Source of the DNA: Mediterraneibacter agrestimuris
GTDB lineage: Bacteria; Bacillota; Clostridia; Lachnospirales; Lachnospiraceae
Direction of reading: 5' to 3'
Assembly: GCF_943193195.1 (NCBI RefSeq)
Contig: NZ_CALPDG010000008.1
Coordinates: 47,590-111,589 of the forward strand
Length of the DNA stretch: 64,000 bases
Shown here: piece after piece, positions 55,216-63,933 of the stretch
Layout: each line of letters opens with the position of its first letter
Numbering within the stretch: the stretch's first letter is position 1
Notes under the pieces: generated by a model
What the model was told of the DNA's origin: nothing
Seen by the model: only the letters and a program-made list of their open reading frames with translations
The model's database searches: none
Program-made: the position numbers and the translations under genes

Positions 55216-55989
55216 ATGAATCTTGAGCAGATGAAAGAACGGAAACGGGAACTGGGGTACACATACGAGCAGATCGCAGAGCTTTCGGGCGTACCTTTGG
55301 GGACAGTACAGAAGGTATTCAGTGGAGCAACTGCGTCTCCGCGCTATGATACGCTGCGTGCGTTGGAGCAGGTTTTTCAGAAGAAGGAAGAGCTATTTGT
55401 CAGAGAAGCGGTGGTTTATGGTACGAAGAAGCAAGGGGAATATACGGTAGAGGATTACCGCGCCCTGCCGGATGATCAGAGAATGGAATTGATCGATGGT
55501 GTTCTGTATGATATGGCAGTGCCTACAGGGATTCACCAGATTGTCGGGGGAGAAATTTATGCGGTTCTGCGGGAGCATATCCGGAAGAAAAGGGGCAAAT
55601 GTCTGCCGATGTATTCTCCTATCGATGTACAGTTAGACTGCGATGATAAGACCATTGTTCAGCCGGATGTTCTTGTATTGTGTGATACAGGCAGATTATC
55701 CGGGAATACGATTACGGGAGCGCCGGATTTCATTGTAGAAGTACTTTCTAAATCAACAAAGAAGAAGGATATGTTTATTAAGCTGAATAAGTATATGAAT
55801 GCCGGAGTGCGTGAGTATTGGATGGTAGATTTTGATAAGATGAAGATACTGGTGTATGATTTTGAACATGATAATTATCCTGTCCTCTATGGTACGGATT
55901 CAATGATACCGGTAGGGATTTTTGGTGGGGAATGTACGATTGATTTTGGAGAAATAACGGAATATCTAAAATCATTTTCACTGATATAA
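55216..55989 (+). CDS. HTH domain fused to a Uma2-family PD-(D/E)xK domain
   Basis: Residues 1-60 are an XRE-like helix-turn-helix (YTYEQIAELSGVPLGTVQKV), and about 75-250 are a Uma2/DUF820 nuclease fold: MELIDGVLYDM, VQPDVLVLCD, DFIVEVLSKSTKKKD with the E-x-x-S-x-x-x-x-x-K pattern, and GVREYWMVD. Uma2 proteins are widespread in cyanobacteria and rarer in Clostridia; their function is unsettled. A DNA-binding and nuclease role is inferred. Confidence 0.85.
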   Translation: MNLEQMKERKRELGYTYEQIAELSGVPLGTVQKVFSGATASPRYDTLRALEQVFQKKEELFVREAVVYGTKKQGEYTVEDYRALPDDQRMELIDGVLYDMAVPTGIHQIVGGEIYAVLREHIRKKRGKCLPMYSPIDVQLDCDDKTIVQPDVLVLCDTGRLSGNTITGAPDFIVEVLSKSTKKKDMFIKLNKYMNAGVREYWMVDFDKMKILVYDFEHDNYPVLYGTDSMIPVGIFGGECTIDFGEITEYLKSFSLI

Positions 55990-56021
55990 AAAGTGAAAAA
56001 TGGAAAATTTGAAAAATTCTC

Positions 56022-56052
56022 TTGACTTTGACGTAACGTCAATTGATAGGAT
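56022..56052 (+). promoter_or_regulatory. MerR-type promoter with 19-bp spacer and operator dyad
   Basis: TTGACT (56022-56027) and TAGGAT (56047-56052) are 19 bases apart, and a perfect dyad TTGACGTAACGTCAA (56028-56042) fills the spacer. This is the geometry of MerR-family promoters where the activator twists DNA. It lies 65 bases upstream of the MerR gene, so the gene is autoregulated. Confidence 0.85.
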
Positions 56053-56116
56053 TCTCTTAAGTTGATAAGAAAAATAAAAAGCTTGTCAGCTTAAGATTTT
56101 GACGGAGGTGAAAATT

Positions 56117-56881
56117 GTGAAGTACAGCATCAGAGAAGTTTCAGAACTTGCCGGAGTGAGTGCACGCACTCTGCGCTATTATGATGAAATCGGTCTTTTG
56201 AAACCTCTGGAGGTTAGCGGAGCCGGATATCGGTATTACGGAAAATATGAACTGACATTGTTGCAGCAGATTCTGTTTTATCGGGAGAGAGGTCTGGATC
56301 TGAAGCAGATTCAAAAGATCGTATATCAGGACGATTTTGATATTATGAGTGCTTTACAAGAACATCTCAAGGAATTAGAAGTGAAAAGGAGACACACGGA
56401 GTCTCTGATCCGGACAGTGGAACAGACGATACGGTCAATGAAAGGAGAATATGAAATGAGTGATAAAGAGAAATTTCAAGCATTTAAGGAAAGAATTGTT
56501 CGTGAAAATGAAGAAAAACACGGGGCAGAAATCAGGGAGAAGTATGGAGATGAAGAGATGGATGCCGCGAACCGGAAGATGTTGAATCTGACAGAAGAGG
56601 AGTATGAAAGATTTCAGAATCTTGGTGAGGAAATCAAAACCCGGCTGAAAGAGGCAGTATTGGCGGGGGAGAACCCGGAGAGTGAATGTGGAAAACGGAT
56701 TGTCATACTTCATAAAGAATGGCTGGGAAAGACTTGGAAACAGTATACGAGGGAAGCGCATACAGCGATCGGAAATATGTATATCAGTGATGAGCGGTTC
56801 AAATTATATTATGATAAGGAAGTTGCCGGATGTGCGGAATTTCTGGAGGCGGCGATAAGGTTCTGGGTGAACGAAGTATAA
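56117..56881 (+). CDS. MerR-family regulator with TipAS drug-binding domain
   Basis: The 254-aa protein starts at GTG, six bases after GGAGGTG, with YSIREVSELAGVSARTLRYY, the MerR winged helix. A coiled coil (about 75-110) and an all-helical TipAS domain (about 140-250) follow. TipA-like proteins bind thiopeptides or other drugs and activate their own promoter and export genes. Confidence 0.88.
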   Translation: MKYSIREVSELAGVSARTLRYYDEIGLLKPLEVSGAGYRYYGKYELTLLQQILFYRERGLDLKQIQKIVYQDDFDIMSALQEHLKELEVKRRHTESLIRTVEQTIRSMKGEYEMSDKEKFQAFKERIVRENEEKHGAEIREKYGDEEMDAANRKMLNLTEEEYERFQNLGEEIKTRLKEAVLAGENPESECGKRIVILHKEWLGKTWKQYTREAHTAIGNMYISDERFKLYYDKEVAGCAEFLEAAIRFWVNEV

Positions 56882-56977
56882 CCCAAAAGCGATATAGCTG
56901 GAAATGATGTGGGGACATATTTTATAACTGTAAAACGGGATTGTAACCTTTTTTCGTGTGGCGAGGAGCGGAACATT

Positions 56978-57658
56978 ATGTACAGAATTCTGGTTGTTGA
57001 GGATGACAGAGAATTAAATGAAGCACTGTGTTATGCACTGAAAAGACAGGCATATGAGACAGTAGCTGCATTTTCTATACAGGAAGCAAGGGAGAAATAT
57101 CAGGAATATCTGGGGAAAGATACGATACAGCTTGTGATAATGGACGTGAATCTACCGGATGGAGAAGGCTTTGTATTTTGTCAGTGGATAAAAAACCAAC
57201 AGGAGATTCCTGTTCTTTTTCTGACTGCAAGGGATTTGGAAGAAGATGTACTGAAGGGTTATGATTTGGGGGCAGAAGATTATGTGACAAAGCCCTTTTC
57301 TATGAAAATATTACTACGGAAGATTGAGCTTATTTTAAAACGTACGCAACCAGAACAAACAAAAGGATATGATGATGGAAATCTGAAAATTGACTGGGAA
57401 CGGGCAAAAATCGCTGTAAATCAGAAGGAATGCGCAGTAACGCCTACGGAATTCCGCTTATTGAAAATACTGGCGGAAAATCAGGGAAGACTGCTGACTT
57501 ATGATATTTTACTGGAACAGTTGTGGGATTGTGACGGTCAGTTTGTCGATAAGCATACATTGGCAGTGAATATCAACCGGCTTCGGCGTAAGCTGGAGGA
57601 TGCGGATCATAAATATATTTCAAATGTGTATGGGATGGGATATCAATGGATTGGGTGA
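56978..57658 (+). CDS. OmpR-family response regulator (second BceR-like system)
   Basis: The 226-aa regulator starts MYRILVVEDD nine bases after GAGGAG. The phospho-Asp is in VIMDVNLPDGEG, Lys in VTKPFS, and the C-terminal winged helix ends YGMGYQWIG. It is paralogous to the regulator at 19595. It overlaps its kinase by 13 bases. Confidence 0.9.
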   Translation: MYRILVVEDDRELNEALCYALKRQAYETVAAFSIQEAREKYQEYLGKDTIQLVIMDVNLPDGEGFVFCQWIKNQQEIPVLFLTARDLEEDVLKGYDLGAEDYVTKPFSMKILLRKIELILKRTQPEQTKGYDDGNLKIDWERAKIAVNQKECAVTPTEFRLLKILAENQGRLLTYDILLEQLWDCDGQFVDKHTLAVNINRLRRKLEDADHKYISNVYGMGYQWIG

Positions 57659-58581
57659 CTGGAACCGGCGGTTTTTTCGTTCTTCTTTCTATCGTTGTGG
57701 CAGCAGGCGCTGTATGGAAAGCAAAGAAAATGAAGCAAGAAGTGGATTTGTTTGCAAATCAGGTAGAAGAAACGATAAAGCAGATATTGTCAGGTGAAAA
57801 ATTGAAAGAAACCGAGGAAGTGACAGAGGATAGCCTGTGGGGAAAGTGCGGAGAGCGGTTCTGGCAGTTGTATCAGGGGTGGAATCAAAAAGAAACAGAT
57901 GCTTTGCGTGAGAAAAAGCGGATGAAAACTCTGATTTCAGATATTTCCCATCAAACCAAAACACCGCTTGCAAATATGAAGCTATATCAGGAATTTTTGC
58001 AGGAAGAAGAATTGTCGGAAAAAGGACGGGAGTTTTTGAACCGGCTGGGAGAGCAGACTGACAAATTGGATTTTCTCATGCAGAGTATGGTAAAGATGTC
58101 AAGATTGGAAAACGGAATCATTCAGATAAAGAAAGAGAAGAGAAGTTTCTATCAGACGTTGACGACAGCAGTTAGCCAGATCGTTCCGGCAGCAGCTCAG
58201 AAAGAAATCGAACTTTATGTTGAATGTGATGAAGATTTGATGTTAGAACATGACAGAAAGTGGACAGAAGAGGCAATCTTTAATGTGCTGGACAATGCAG
58301 TGAAATATACAGAATCCAGTGGAAGAATTCGTGTGAAAGCAACGAGACAGGAGATATTTACTAAAATCAGTGTTCAGGATAACGGGAAAGGAATCCTGCC
58401 AGAACGGCAGGCAGAAATTTTTACAAGATTTTATCGGGAGCCGGAAGTGCATGGGCAGACCGGAGTGGGAATCGGACTATATCTGACACGAAAGATACTG
58501 GAATTACAGAATGGGTATATAGAGGTGCGTTCCGATATTGGAAAAGGCGCTGAGTTTTGTATGTTTCTTCCGAATCAGTAA
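57646..58581 (+). CDS. Sensor histidine kinase (second BceS-like system)
   Basis: The 311-aa kinase has one clear N-terminal helix (about 8-25), phospho-His in SDISHQTKTPLANMKLY, NVLDNAVKYT, DNGKGILPE and GIGLYLTRK. It lacks an extracellular sensor. Close in sequence to the 18567 kinase but shorter by one helix. Confidence 0.9.
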   Translation: MDWVTGTGGFFVLLSIVVAAGAVWKAKKMKQEVDLFANQVEETIKQILSGEKLKETEEVTEDSLWGKCGERFWQLYQGWNQKETDALREKKRMKTLISDISHQTKTPLANMKLYQEFLQEEELSEKGREFLNRLGEQTDKLDFLMQSMVKMSRLENGIIQIKKEKRSFYQTLTTAVSQIVPAAAQKEIELYVECDEDLMLEHDRKWTEEAIFNVLDNAVKYTESSGRIRVKATRQEIFTKISVQDNGKGILPERQAEIFTRFYREPEVHGQTGVGIGLYLTRKILELQNGYIEVRSDIGKGAEFCMFLPNQ

Positions 58582-58595
58582 AGAATATCACAATT

Positions 58596-58645
58596 TTGTG
58601 ACAATGTTAGATTGTGACAGGATTGTGATTTTTTCTTGCTATGAT
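58596..58645 (+). promoter_or_regulatory. TTGTGAC direct-repeat operator and -10 box before the truncated ABC gene
   Basis: TTGTGAC (58596), TTGTGAC (58612) and TTGTGAT (58623) are direct repeats with 16- and 11-base periods, followed by TGCTATGAT (extended -10, 58637-58645). The -35 position is occupied by the repeats, as for OmpR-type activators. The adjacent regulator is the likely binder. Confidence 0.6.
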
Positions 58646-58730
58646 GAACATGAGCTTAGAAATGTACATGATAAGTTATATAACATACCATCTGGCTAAA
58701 GTGTAAGAGGTATCGAAAGGGGATAGGAAA

Positions 58731-59243
58731 ATGGAATCTTGGATTGTAGAGACGAAAAATCTGAAAAAATATTATCAGCAGGGAGCGAATACGGTAAAAG
58801 CTCTGGATGGAGTGGATTTCCGGGTAAAAGCAGAGGAGTTTGTAGCGATCATCGGTAAATCGGGAAGCGGTAAGAGTACGCTGTTACATATGATCGGGGG
58901 TCTGGATATGCCTACAGACGGAGAAGTAATTGTGGGAGGCAAGAATCTGGCAGGGCTTACGAAAGAACAGCTGGCAATATTCCATCGGCGGAAAATCGGA
59001 TTTGTGTTCCAGAGCTATAATCTGGTGCAGGATCTGAACGTATATGAAAATATTATACTTCCTATTGAATTGGATGGGAAACGTGTGGATAAGAAATTTG
59101 TAAAGGAGATTATGGAAGTGCTTCAGTTAGAAGAGAAAAGGGAGGCGCTTCCTAGAACTCTTTCCGGCGGACAGCAGCAGAGAGCTGCCATTGCCAGAGC
59201 GATAGCAGCAACACCAAGTCTGCTTTTGTGTGACGTAAACTGA
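58731..59243 (+). pseudogene. ABC transporter ATPase truncated inside Walker B
   Basis: The 170-aa frame has GKSGSGKST, FQSYNL and LSGGQQQRAAIARAI but breaks at PSLLL, where LADEPTGNLD should follow, and ends CDVN. It is homologous to the complete 17773-18438 ATPase. The last 50 or so residues and the entire FtsX permease are missing, replaced by foreign DNA starting at about 59230. It cannot hydrolyse ATP normally. Confidence 0.9.
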
Positions 59244-59363
59244 ACCTTATGTGATAGGTGTATATAACGTGTATGCAGTAGGAAGAAAATAATAAAAGCT
59301 GGTATGAGAATGGAGGTTCCCATAGCAGTTTTTATTGTTTATAATAGATAAGGAGGTGATACG

Positions 59364-60422
59364 ATGAATAATTCATTAGTAGATAAAGTTGCGGATATTT
59401 TAAAAGAAAAAAATTTTGAGGTTGCAGCTGATGAATTAAATGAGGTTGATGGTTTGGATAGTTTTGGATTAGAGAATTACTTGTATGATATTATTTGTGA
59501 AAGATGGGTATATAGCCCACAAGATATTCCTTTCCGTTTTGCTAGAAATATTTGGGAAATGAAAGAAACAGATGTAGAAGGGAATAAGACTTTGCTTAAA
59601 CAAGTATTGGAACATCCGATTGCAGAAATAAATAGAGCAAAAATTAATGATTTTTTATGGGTTGTAGAAAATGATTATAATGCTGCGAAAGCGGCTGAAG
59701 CGTCTTATCGGAAACATTTAGAAAATGCACAGGTATTTGCCCATAATTTTATGGCAATCAATCGACTGATATACATATCTAAGAAAATAAATAGCAAAGA
59801 GACAGATTCATCGACAAGAGAACGTTTACTCATAAAAATATTAGGGCAATATGATAATACAGATCATGGGAAAATATTGTCTTTATTAAAAACAGCTGAA
59901 AAAGAAAATGTTGAAACAGATTATATGATTAAATGCACTGAAGAGGTGTTGGAGTCATACCCAGACGACAGTTACGATCTTACAATTATTGGAAAATTCT
60001 GTGATTTATTGGAAATTCTTTATTGTAAAAAAAATAAGTGGAAAAATAAAAAATGTATTACTGAACCGAAGTTGATAGAGATACGTATGCGTAAAGTTAG
60101 AGCCATCATGAGAGTTGCAGATTGCACAAATTCTTCAAATGTGTCGGATATTATGCGGCGAGTTCATCATTTAAAAGAAATTGTAAATATATTGAAAACT
60201 ATTACTGGTACAGAGTCAGAAAGAAAAGAGTTACTTAAAGAAATAGATGAATTGGAAAAGAGGATAATTGCAGGTATGCCTGTAATTCAATTAAAGCAAG
60301 ATAGTAGTGAAGCAGTACAACAATTAATTAGACAATTGGAAATATTGGACAAAGAAGAAGCTATTTGTTATTTTGCTATATTTATACCTTTGCCAAAAAA
60401 GAAGAGAAGAAACAGTAATTAA
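59364..60422 (+). CDS. N-terminal part of a frameshifted DUF4209-type protein
   Basis: After GGAGGTGA an ATG opens a 352-aa, helix-rich, charged protein with no catalytic motif that I recognise. At 60395-60400 a run of six A is followed by a short aberrant tail (KKKRRNSN). If the run had one A fewer the frame would continue directly into the next entry, giving a product of about 587 aa, which suits a DUF4209 protein. The AT content is clearly higher than in the genes before 59.2 kb. Confidence 0.6.
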   Translation: MNNSLVDKVADILKEKNFEVAADELNEVDGLDSFGLENYLYDIICERWVYSPQDIPFRFARNIWEMKETDVEGNKTLLKQVLEHPIAEINRAKINDFLWVVENDYNAAKAAEASYRKHLENAQVFAHNFMAINRLIYISKKINSKETDSSTRERLLIKILGQYDNTDHGKILSLLKTAEKENVETDYMIKCTEEVLESYPDDSYDLTIIGKFCDLLEILYCKKNKWKNKKCITEPKLIEIRMRKVRAIMRVADCTNSSNVSDIMRRVHHLKEIVNILKTITGTESERKELLKEIDELEKRIIAGMPVIQLKQDSSEAVQQLIRQLEILDKEEAICYFAIFIPLPKKKRRNSN

Positions 60423-61128
60423 TTCACAAGATTTGTTCAGTGAACTTTTTCCAATAGGAATTTTAGGTAATGATGGAAAAACTATTGCAAAAAGTAAATC
60501 TATTAAAAAAAGCAATAATGCAATTGATGAAGTTGCACTTCAAAATAAGTTAGAGCATGAAACAGCTGAATATATGAATTGCATTTCTCAGATTATGATA
60601 GGTAATACATTAAATTATATTCGGAGAAAGTTTAAAGTAGAAGAAACGGATATTCGAACAATTGTTGAAAATAGTGTTATTGTTCCGGTGGATCGGAGAG
60701 AAGCGTATGTAAAAGGAATAATGTCAGGATTTTCTGGAGACTTTTTAACAGCGTTATATATTTTAATTCCTCAAGTAGAAAATTCAGTTAGAGAATTGGC
60801 TATAGAATGTGGTGAGCCGATCTACAATCTGAAGGAAGATGGAATTGAGGAATTGAAAACAATGCATGCGATTTTAGAATTAGAGGGCGTTAAAGAGAGA
60901 TTGGATGATGATTTTTTATTAGCGTTAAAAACTATTTTTTGTTCTAAATTTGGATTTAATATGAGAAATAGCGTTGCCCATGGCTTGTTTTCAGATAATC
61001 AATTTCAGTCTTATAATGCTTTATATACATGGTGGTTTATATTAAAAATGTGCTATATGTTTTGCGGAGAACTTCGAATTAAGAATAGAGTGAAAGTCAA
61101 CGATAAATTAAAGGGATTATTTGAATAG
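60373..61128 (+). pseudogene. C-terminal DUF4209 part of the frameshifted gene
   Basis: The frame after the A-run codes for EETVINSQDLFSELFP, a helical domain, and a C-terminal segment with FGFNMRNSVAHGLFSD. The R-N-x-x-x-H pattern fits the R-x(4-6)-H motif of HEPN ribonuclease domains and is typical of DUF4209. A start of its own is not evident. HEPN-type genes in mobile islands are often defence or toxin genes; that role is inferred. Confidence 0.6.
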
Positions 61129-61132
61129 AATT

Positions 61133-61177
61133 ACGAATAGCAGAATAATAGATCCTATAGAGGCAGATATTATGTAA
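61133..61177 (+). pseudogene. 3' end fragment of an unknown gene (copy 1)
   Basis: Just after the DUF4209 stop, an open frame ends RIIDPIEADIM then TAA, followed by GCGCCC and seven T. The same arrangement recurs at 61709-61804 (MIDPTETDIV, GCGCCT). Confidence 0.4.
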
Positions 61178-61201
61178 GCGCCCATTTTTTTATAGAAGTA
61201 G

Positions 61202-61303
61202 AAAGTTGGAGATGTACGTCCCGAGTTGCAGGTAGTTAATACTTCAGGAATCAGTAGCGAAATTACAGAAAGAATGATATTCAAACTAAAAGAAGAGTCA
61301 TAG
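61202..61303 (+). pseudogene. C-terminal fragment of an unknown element gene
   Basis: A frame without start codes VGDVRPELQVVNTSGISSEI, then TERMIFKLKEES and a stop, immediately within the left arm of a terminator. It looks like the last 30 residues of a mobile-element protein. Confidence 0.35.
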
Positions 61304-61331
61304 TTCCGAGAACGGAAATGACTCTTCTTTT
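61288..61331. terminator. Bidirectional stem-loop terminator
   Basis: AAAAGAAGAGTCAT (61288-61301) pairs perfectly over 14 bases with ATGACTCTTCTTTT (61318-61331). Confidence 0.8.
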
Positions 61332-61425
61332 CTTCAATGAGATATTTGCAAGAAATATCTACAGTCTCAGTTAATATCTTTGCAGGTGTCAAATCTTGCT
61401 GCAGTATGGATGAAACATACGTTGT

Positions 61426-61581
61426 CTAAGAAATTTCATAATCACAAGCAGTTATATATTCCAAGTCATTTTGAATTTTTACAAGGAGAGAATAGAAGTC
61501 TTCAATAGAAACATCATGTTCGCCAGAATCATAGTCAGTTAAGAGATGACAAATCTCAGTATATAATTTAGCAGAACGCAT
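61426..61581 (-). CDS. Small hypothetical protein (51 aa)
   Basis: The minus-strand gene starts MRSAKLYTEICHLLTDYDSG after a strong GGGGGTGAT site three bases away. The acidic, helical product has no known fold. Its surroundings are mobile-element debris. Confidence 0.55.
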   Translation of the reverse strand: MRSAKLYTEICHLLTDYDSGEHDVSIEDFYSLLVKIQNDLEYITACDYEIS

Positions 61582-61708
61582 TTTATCACCCCCTCGTCTT
61601 TCAATATGAAGTGCTTGTATGTTAACTTGGAAAGCAGGATTCTTCAAGTCATTTATAAAATAAAGAAATATACAATAAGAACAAATTATTGTGTGGATGT
61701 TGAAATGA

Positions 61709-61804
61709 ATATATAGGAAAAGCCAGAAGCGGTTGGAACGGATTCTAAAACAGCAGTATCAGGAAAAAGGAATGATAGATCCCACAGAGACAGACATCGT
61801 GTAG
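61709..61804 (+). pseudogene. 3' end fragment of an unknown gene (copy 2)
   Basis: An open frame without a start codes RKSQKRLERILKQQYQEKGM then IDPTETDIV and TAG, followed by GCGCCTGTC and T-rich DNA. It parallels the fragment at 61133-61177. Confidence 0.4.
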
Positions 61805-61895
61805 GCGCCTGTCTTTTTTTCGCAGAAAAATACGGAAAAGGAAAGCATGAACATATCAAAAAGGGAAAAGGCATCGAAGGGAGGTGATAGAAAAC

Positions 61896-62222
61896 GTGTG
61901 TATCAGTATTCATGAATTACTGGCAGTAGCCAGGGAATCCGAAGGTGTGATGGCGGTACAAGGAGATAGCATGTTGTGTGAGAAACGGTTCTTGCCGGAT
62001 ATTAGACATATGGTGGAGTTTTTATTATTGGAGGAAAATGAATGGTTCGGAGAAAAGGGAGCGTACCATCGTTACTTTTTGACAAAGGAAGCATACCTGG
62101 AACTGATTGATTTACAGAATCAAGGCGTCCTGCGTTTTCAAAAACAGGCTCTCGTGCTGGAAGGGCATCTGCATTATCTTCCAGCTATGCATTTTTCTGA
62201 AATTATAGGCAGAGAGAAATAA
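61896..62222 (+). CDS. Hypothetical protein (108 aa) upstream of ParM
   Basis: GTG 61896 lies seven bases after AAGGGAGGTGAT. The product (MCISIHELLAVARESEGVMA...) is mixed alpha/beta with no domain I recognise. It lies about 100 bases before the ParM-type gene and probably belongs to the same element. Confidence 0.6.
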   Translation: MCISIHELLAVARESEGVMAVQGDSMLCEKRFLPDIRHMVEFLLLEENEWFGEKGAYHRYFLTKEAYLELIDLQNQGVLRFQKQALVLEGHLHYLPAMHFSEIIGREK

Positions 62223-62321
62223 CAGGCTGGAAAGAAGAAATGTGCGCGGGTGCGCTGTTTGGGATCCGGGATTCTTTCGCCGGAGATTTTCACAGAACAA
62301 GAAAGAAGGGAGTGGTAAGTG

Positions 62322-63230
62322 ATGATCATTGGAATCGATCATGGGTATTATGCCATAAAAACAAAACAGGTGTGTTTCCCAACGGGGCTGATGCGGTACA
62401 CGTATGAACCCTATACCATGCAGAATGTTCTCCAGTATGGGGGCAACTATTATGTGTGCGGGACGGGGCGGCAGACTTTAGTAAAGGACAAGACTGCCAA
62501 TGATAATTATTATCTTTTGACGCTGTCGGCACTGGCACAGGAGATCAGGAAGCGAAAAGGAGAGAAAACTGCAAAGGTTGTTCTTGCAGCCGGGCTTCCT
62601 CTTACCGGGTTTGGCAGGGAGAAGCAGAAGTTTAAGGAGTATCTGTTCCGAAAGGAGTAGCCGATCCGCTTTCTTTATGAAGGGGAACGCTATGAAATCC
62701 AGATAGAAGATGTGAAACTGTTCCCTCAAGGGTATTCTGCCCTAGCTCTTTATCCGGAATATTTAAAAGATGAACCGTCTGTTCTTCTTGTTGATATCGG
62801 GGGCTGGACGGTGGACTTGATGCGGTTAGATAATGCTGTTCCGAATGCAGCTACCTGCAGAAGTCTGGAACTGGGTATTATTCGGTGCATGGATGAGATC
62901 ATGGAACAGGTAAGGAGAAATGCAGGGCTGTCGGTGACAGAGACACAGATTGAGCGTGTCTTAAATGGGAAACCCTGTAGTATGCCTGCGGAAGTGGTGT
63001 CTTTGATTGAGAAGCAGGGCAGGATTTATATTGAGAAAATTCTGTCTGCGATTACCGAGGCAGGCTTTGACCTGCGGGCAGTTCCTTCCGTTTTTATGGG
63101 AGGCGGTGCGACTATTTTTCAGCACCGTATCAGCGAACAGGACCGCCTGTGCCGCCCGATTTACCTGACGGACGTCCATGCCAACGTAGCCGGATATGAA
63201 CGGATTGTGGGGCAGATGAGGACACTGTGA
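62322..63230 (+). pseudogene. parM: ParM/StbA-like actin homologue interrupted by an in-frame amber codon
   Basis: The frame starts MIIGIDHGYYAIKTK with the actin phosphate-1 Asp, and continues through VVLAAGLPLTGFGREKQKF, LLVDIGGWTVDLMRL (phosphate-2) and VFMGGGATIF (adenosine motif). At 62658-62660 a TAG stops translation after residue 112; the same frame then runs to 63230, total 302 residues, the normal length. A single change (e.g. CAG or GAG to TAG) explains it. ParM filaments push plasmid or element copies apart. As it stands the gene makes only the first third. Confidence 0.85.
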
Positions 63231-63502
63231 GCCGCCCAGTCTTTTCCTTCCGTCCCAATGTGAAGAAACCAGAACATGAAAAAGCGTGGAAGATCCTCAT
63301 GGATGTTCCGGCAGGGCAGAGGAATCAGTATCTGGTGGATGTAATCTTGGAAAAGGAAGAGCGGGAAACCTTGCGGCAATTGATTCAGGAGACTGTTCGA
63401 GAAGAACTGAAAAGTGGCGGAATGGAACAATCTGCAACACAGGAACGGGAAGAAATTCCGAATCAAATGTTAGATTTTTTGTTTCAGATGGAACAGGAGT
63501 AA
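63227..63502 (+). CDS. Putative ParR-like partner of ParM
   Basis: GTG 63227 overlaps the ParM stop (GTGA). The 91-aa product starts MSRPVFSFRPNVKKPEHEKA, with a basic N-terminal part, a possible ribbon-helix-helix (NQYLVDVILEKEERETLRQL) and an acidic tail. Its size and position fit the centromere-binding partner of a ParMR system. Family identity is inferred from context. Confidence 0.6.
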   Translation: MSRPVFSFRPNVKKPEHEKAWKILMDVPAGQRNQYLVDVILEKEERETLRQLIQETVREELKSGGMEQSATQEREEIPNQMLDFLFQMEQE

Positions 63503-63516
63503 AGGGGGTGAGGCCT

Positions 63517-63585
63517 ATGGATACAGAAAATATGGAATTGTTGGATATGCTTGGGTTTCAGGAACATTTGACATGGATTCTTTAG
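63517..63585 (+). CDS. Possible 22-aa peptide
   Basis: MDTENMELLDMLGFQEHLTW and a stop follow GGGGGTGAG. No family. Possibly a leader or fragment. Confidence 0.25.
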   Translation: MDTENMELLDMLGFQEHLTWIL

Positions 63586-63657
63586 TGGGTATTGTGAATG
63601 GATTTCTTTCAAACTTTGGAGTATGTTGTGTATAACAAAACGAAAGGGGAATCGCAG

Positions 63658-63756
63658 ATGGCAGAGATGAAAAACATATGCGGAAAGATCCCGGTGGAAT
63701 TGCATGAGAAAGTAAGAGCCGAGATTGAAGAGAAGGATTTCCGGCTCATTTCATAA
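63658..63756 (+). pseudogene. Truncated small element protein
   Basis: The frame starts MAEMKNICGKIPVELHEKVR, as in small CopG/Arc-like proteins of Lachnospiraceae conjugative elements, but leaves that pattern after EIEEKD and stops at once. The break at about 63740 marks a junction with the following DNA. Confidence 0.5.
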
Positions 63757-63765
63757 TGTGCAAAG

Positions 63766-63933
63766 TTATGTAACAGATTTAAACCATTCCTCAGTCTTTT
63801 TATAATAATCAATAATATCGCTAATGCCATCCCTATTTATTTCTTCATACCAGTTTTCATGTCCGTTGGAAAAATTAAAAAAGCTAATTGCATTATCATA
63901 ATATTCAGAGAAGTCAGGATTAGCCTGAATTAT
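63766..63933 (-). pseudogene. C-terminal fragment of an unknown protein
   Basis: On the minus strand 55 codons are open and end at TAA (63766-63768): QANPDFSEYYDNAISFFNFS, then NGHENWYEEINRDGISDIID and a C-terminal EEWFKSVT. A stop lies directly upstream at 63934, so only the 3' end of the gene remains. The rest of the window (63934-64000) shows no feature. Confidence 0.4.

Noticed and set aside
60393..60403. CCAAAAAAG as a programmed -1 frameshift site
   Set aside because: A -1 shift at A AAA AAG leads to EEKKQ and a stop. The second half needs +1 (or loss of one A), so the classic dnaX-type mechanism does not fit.
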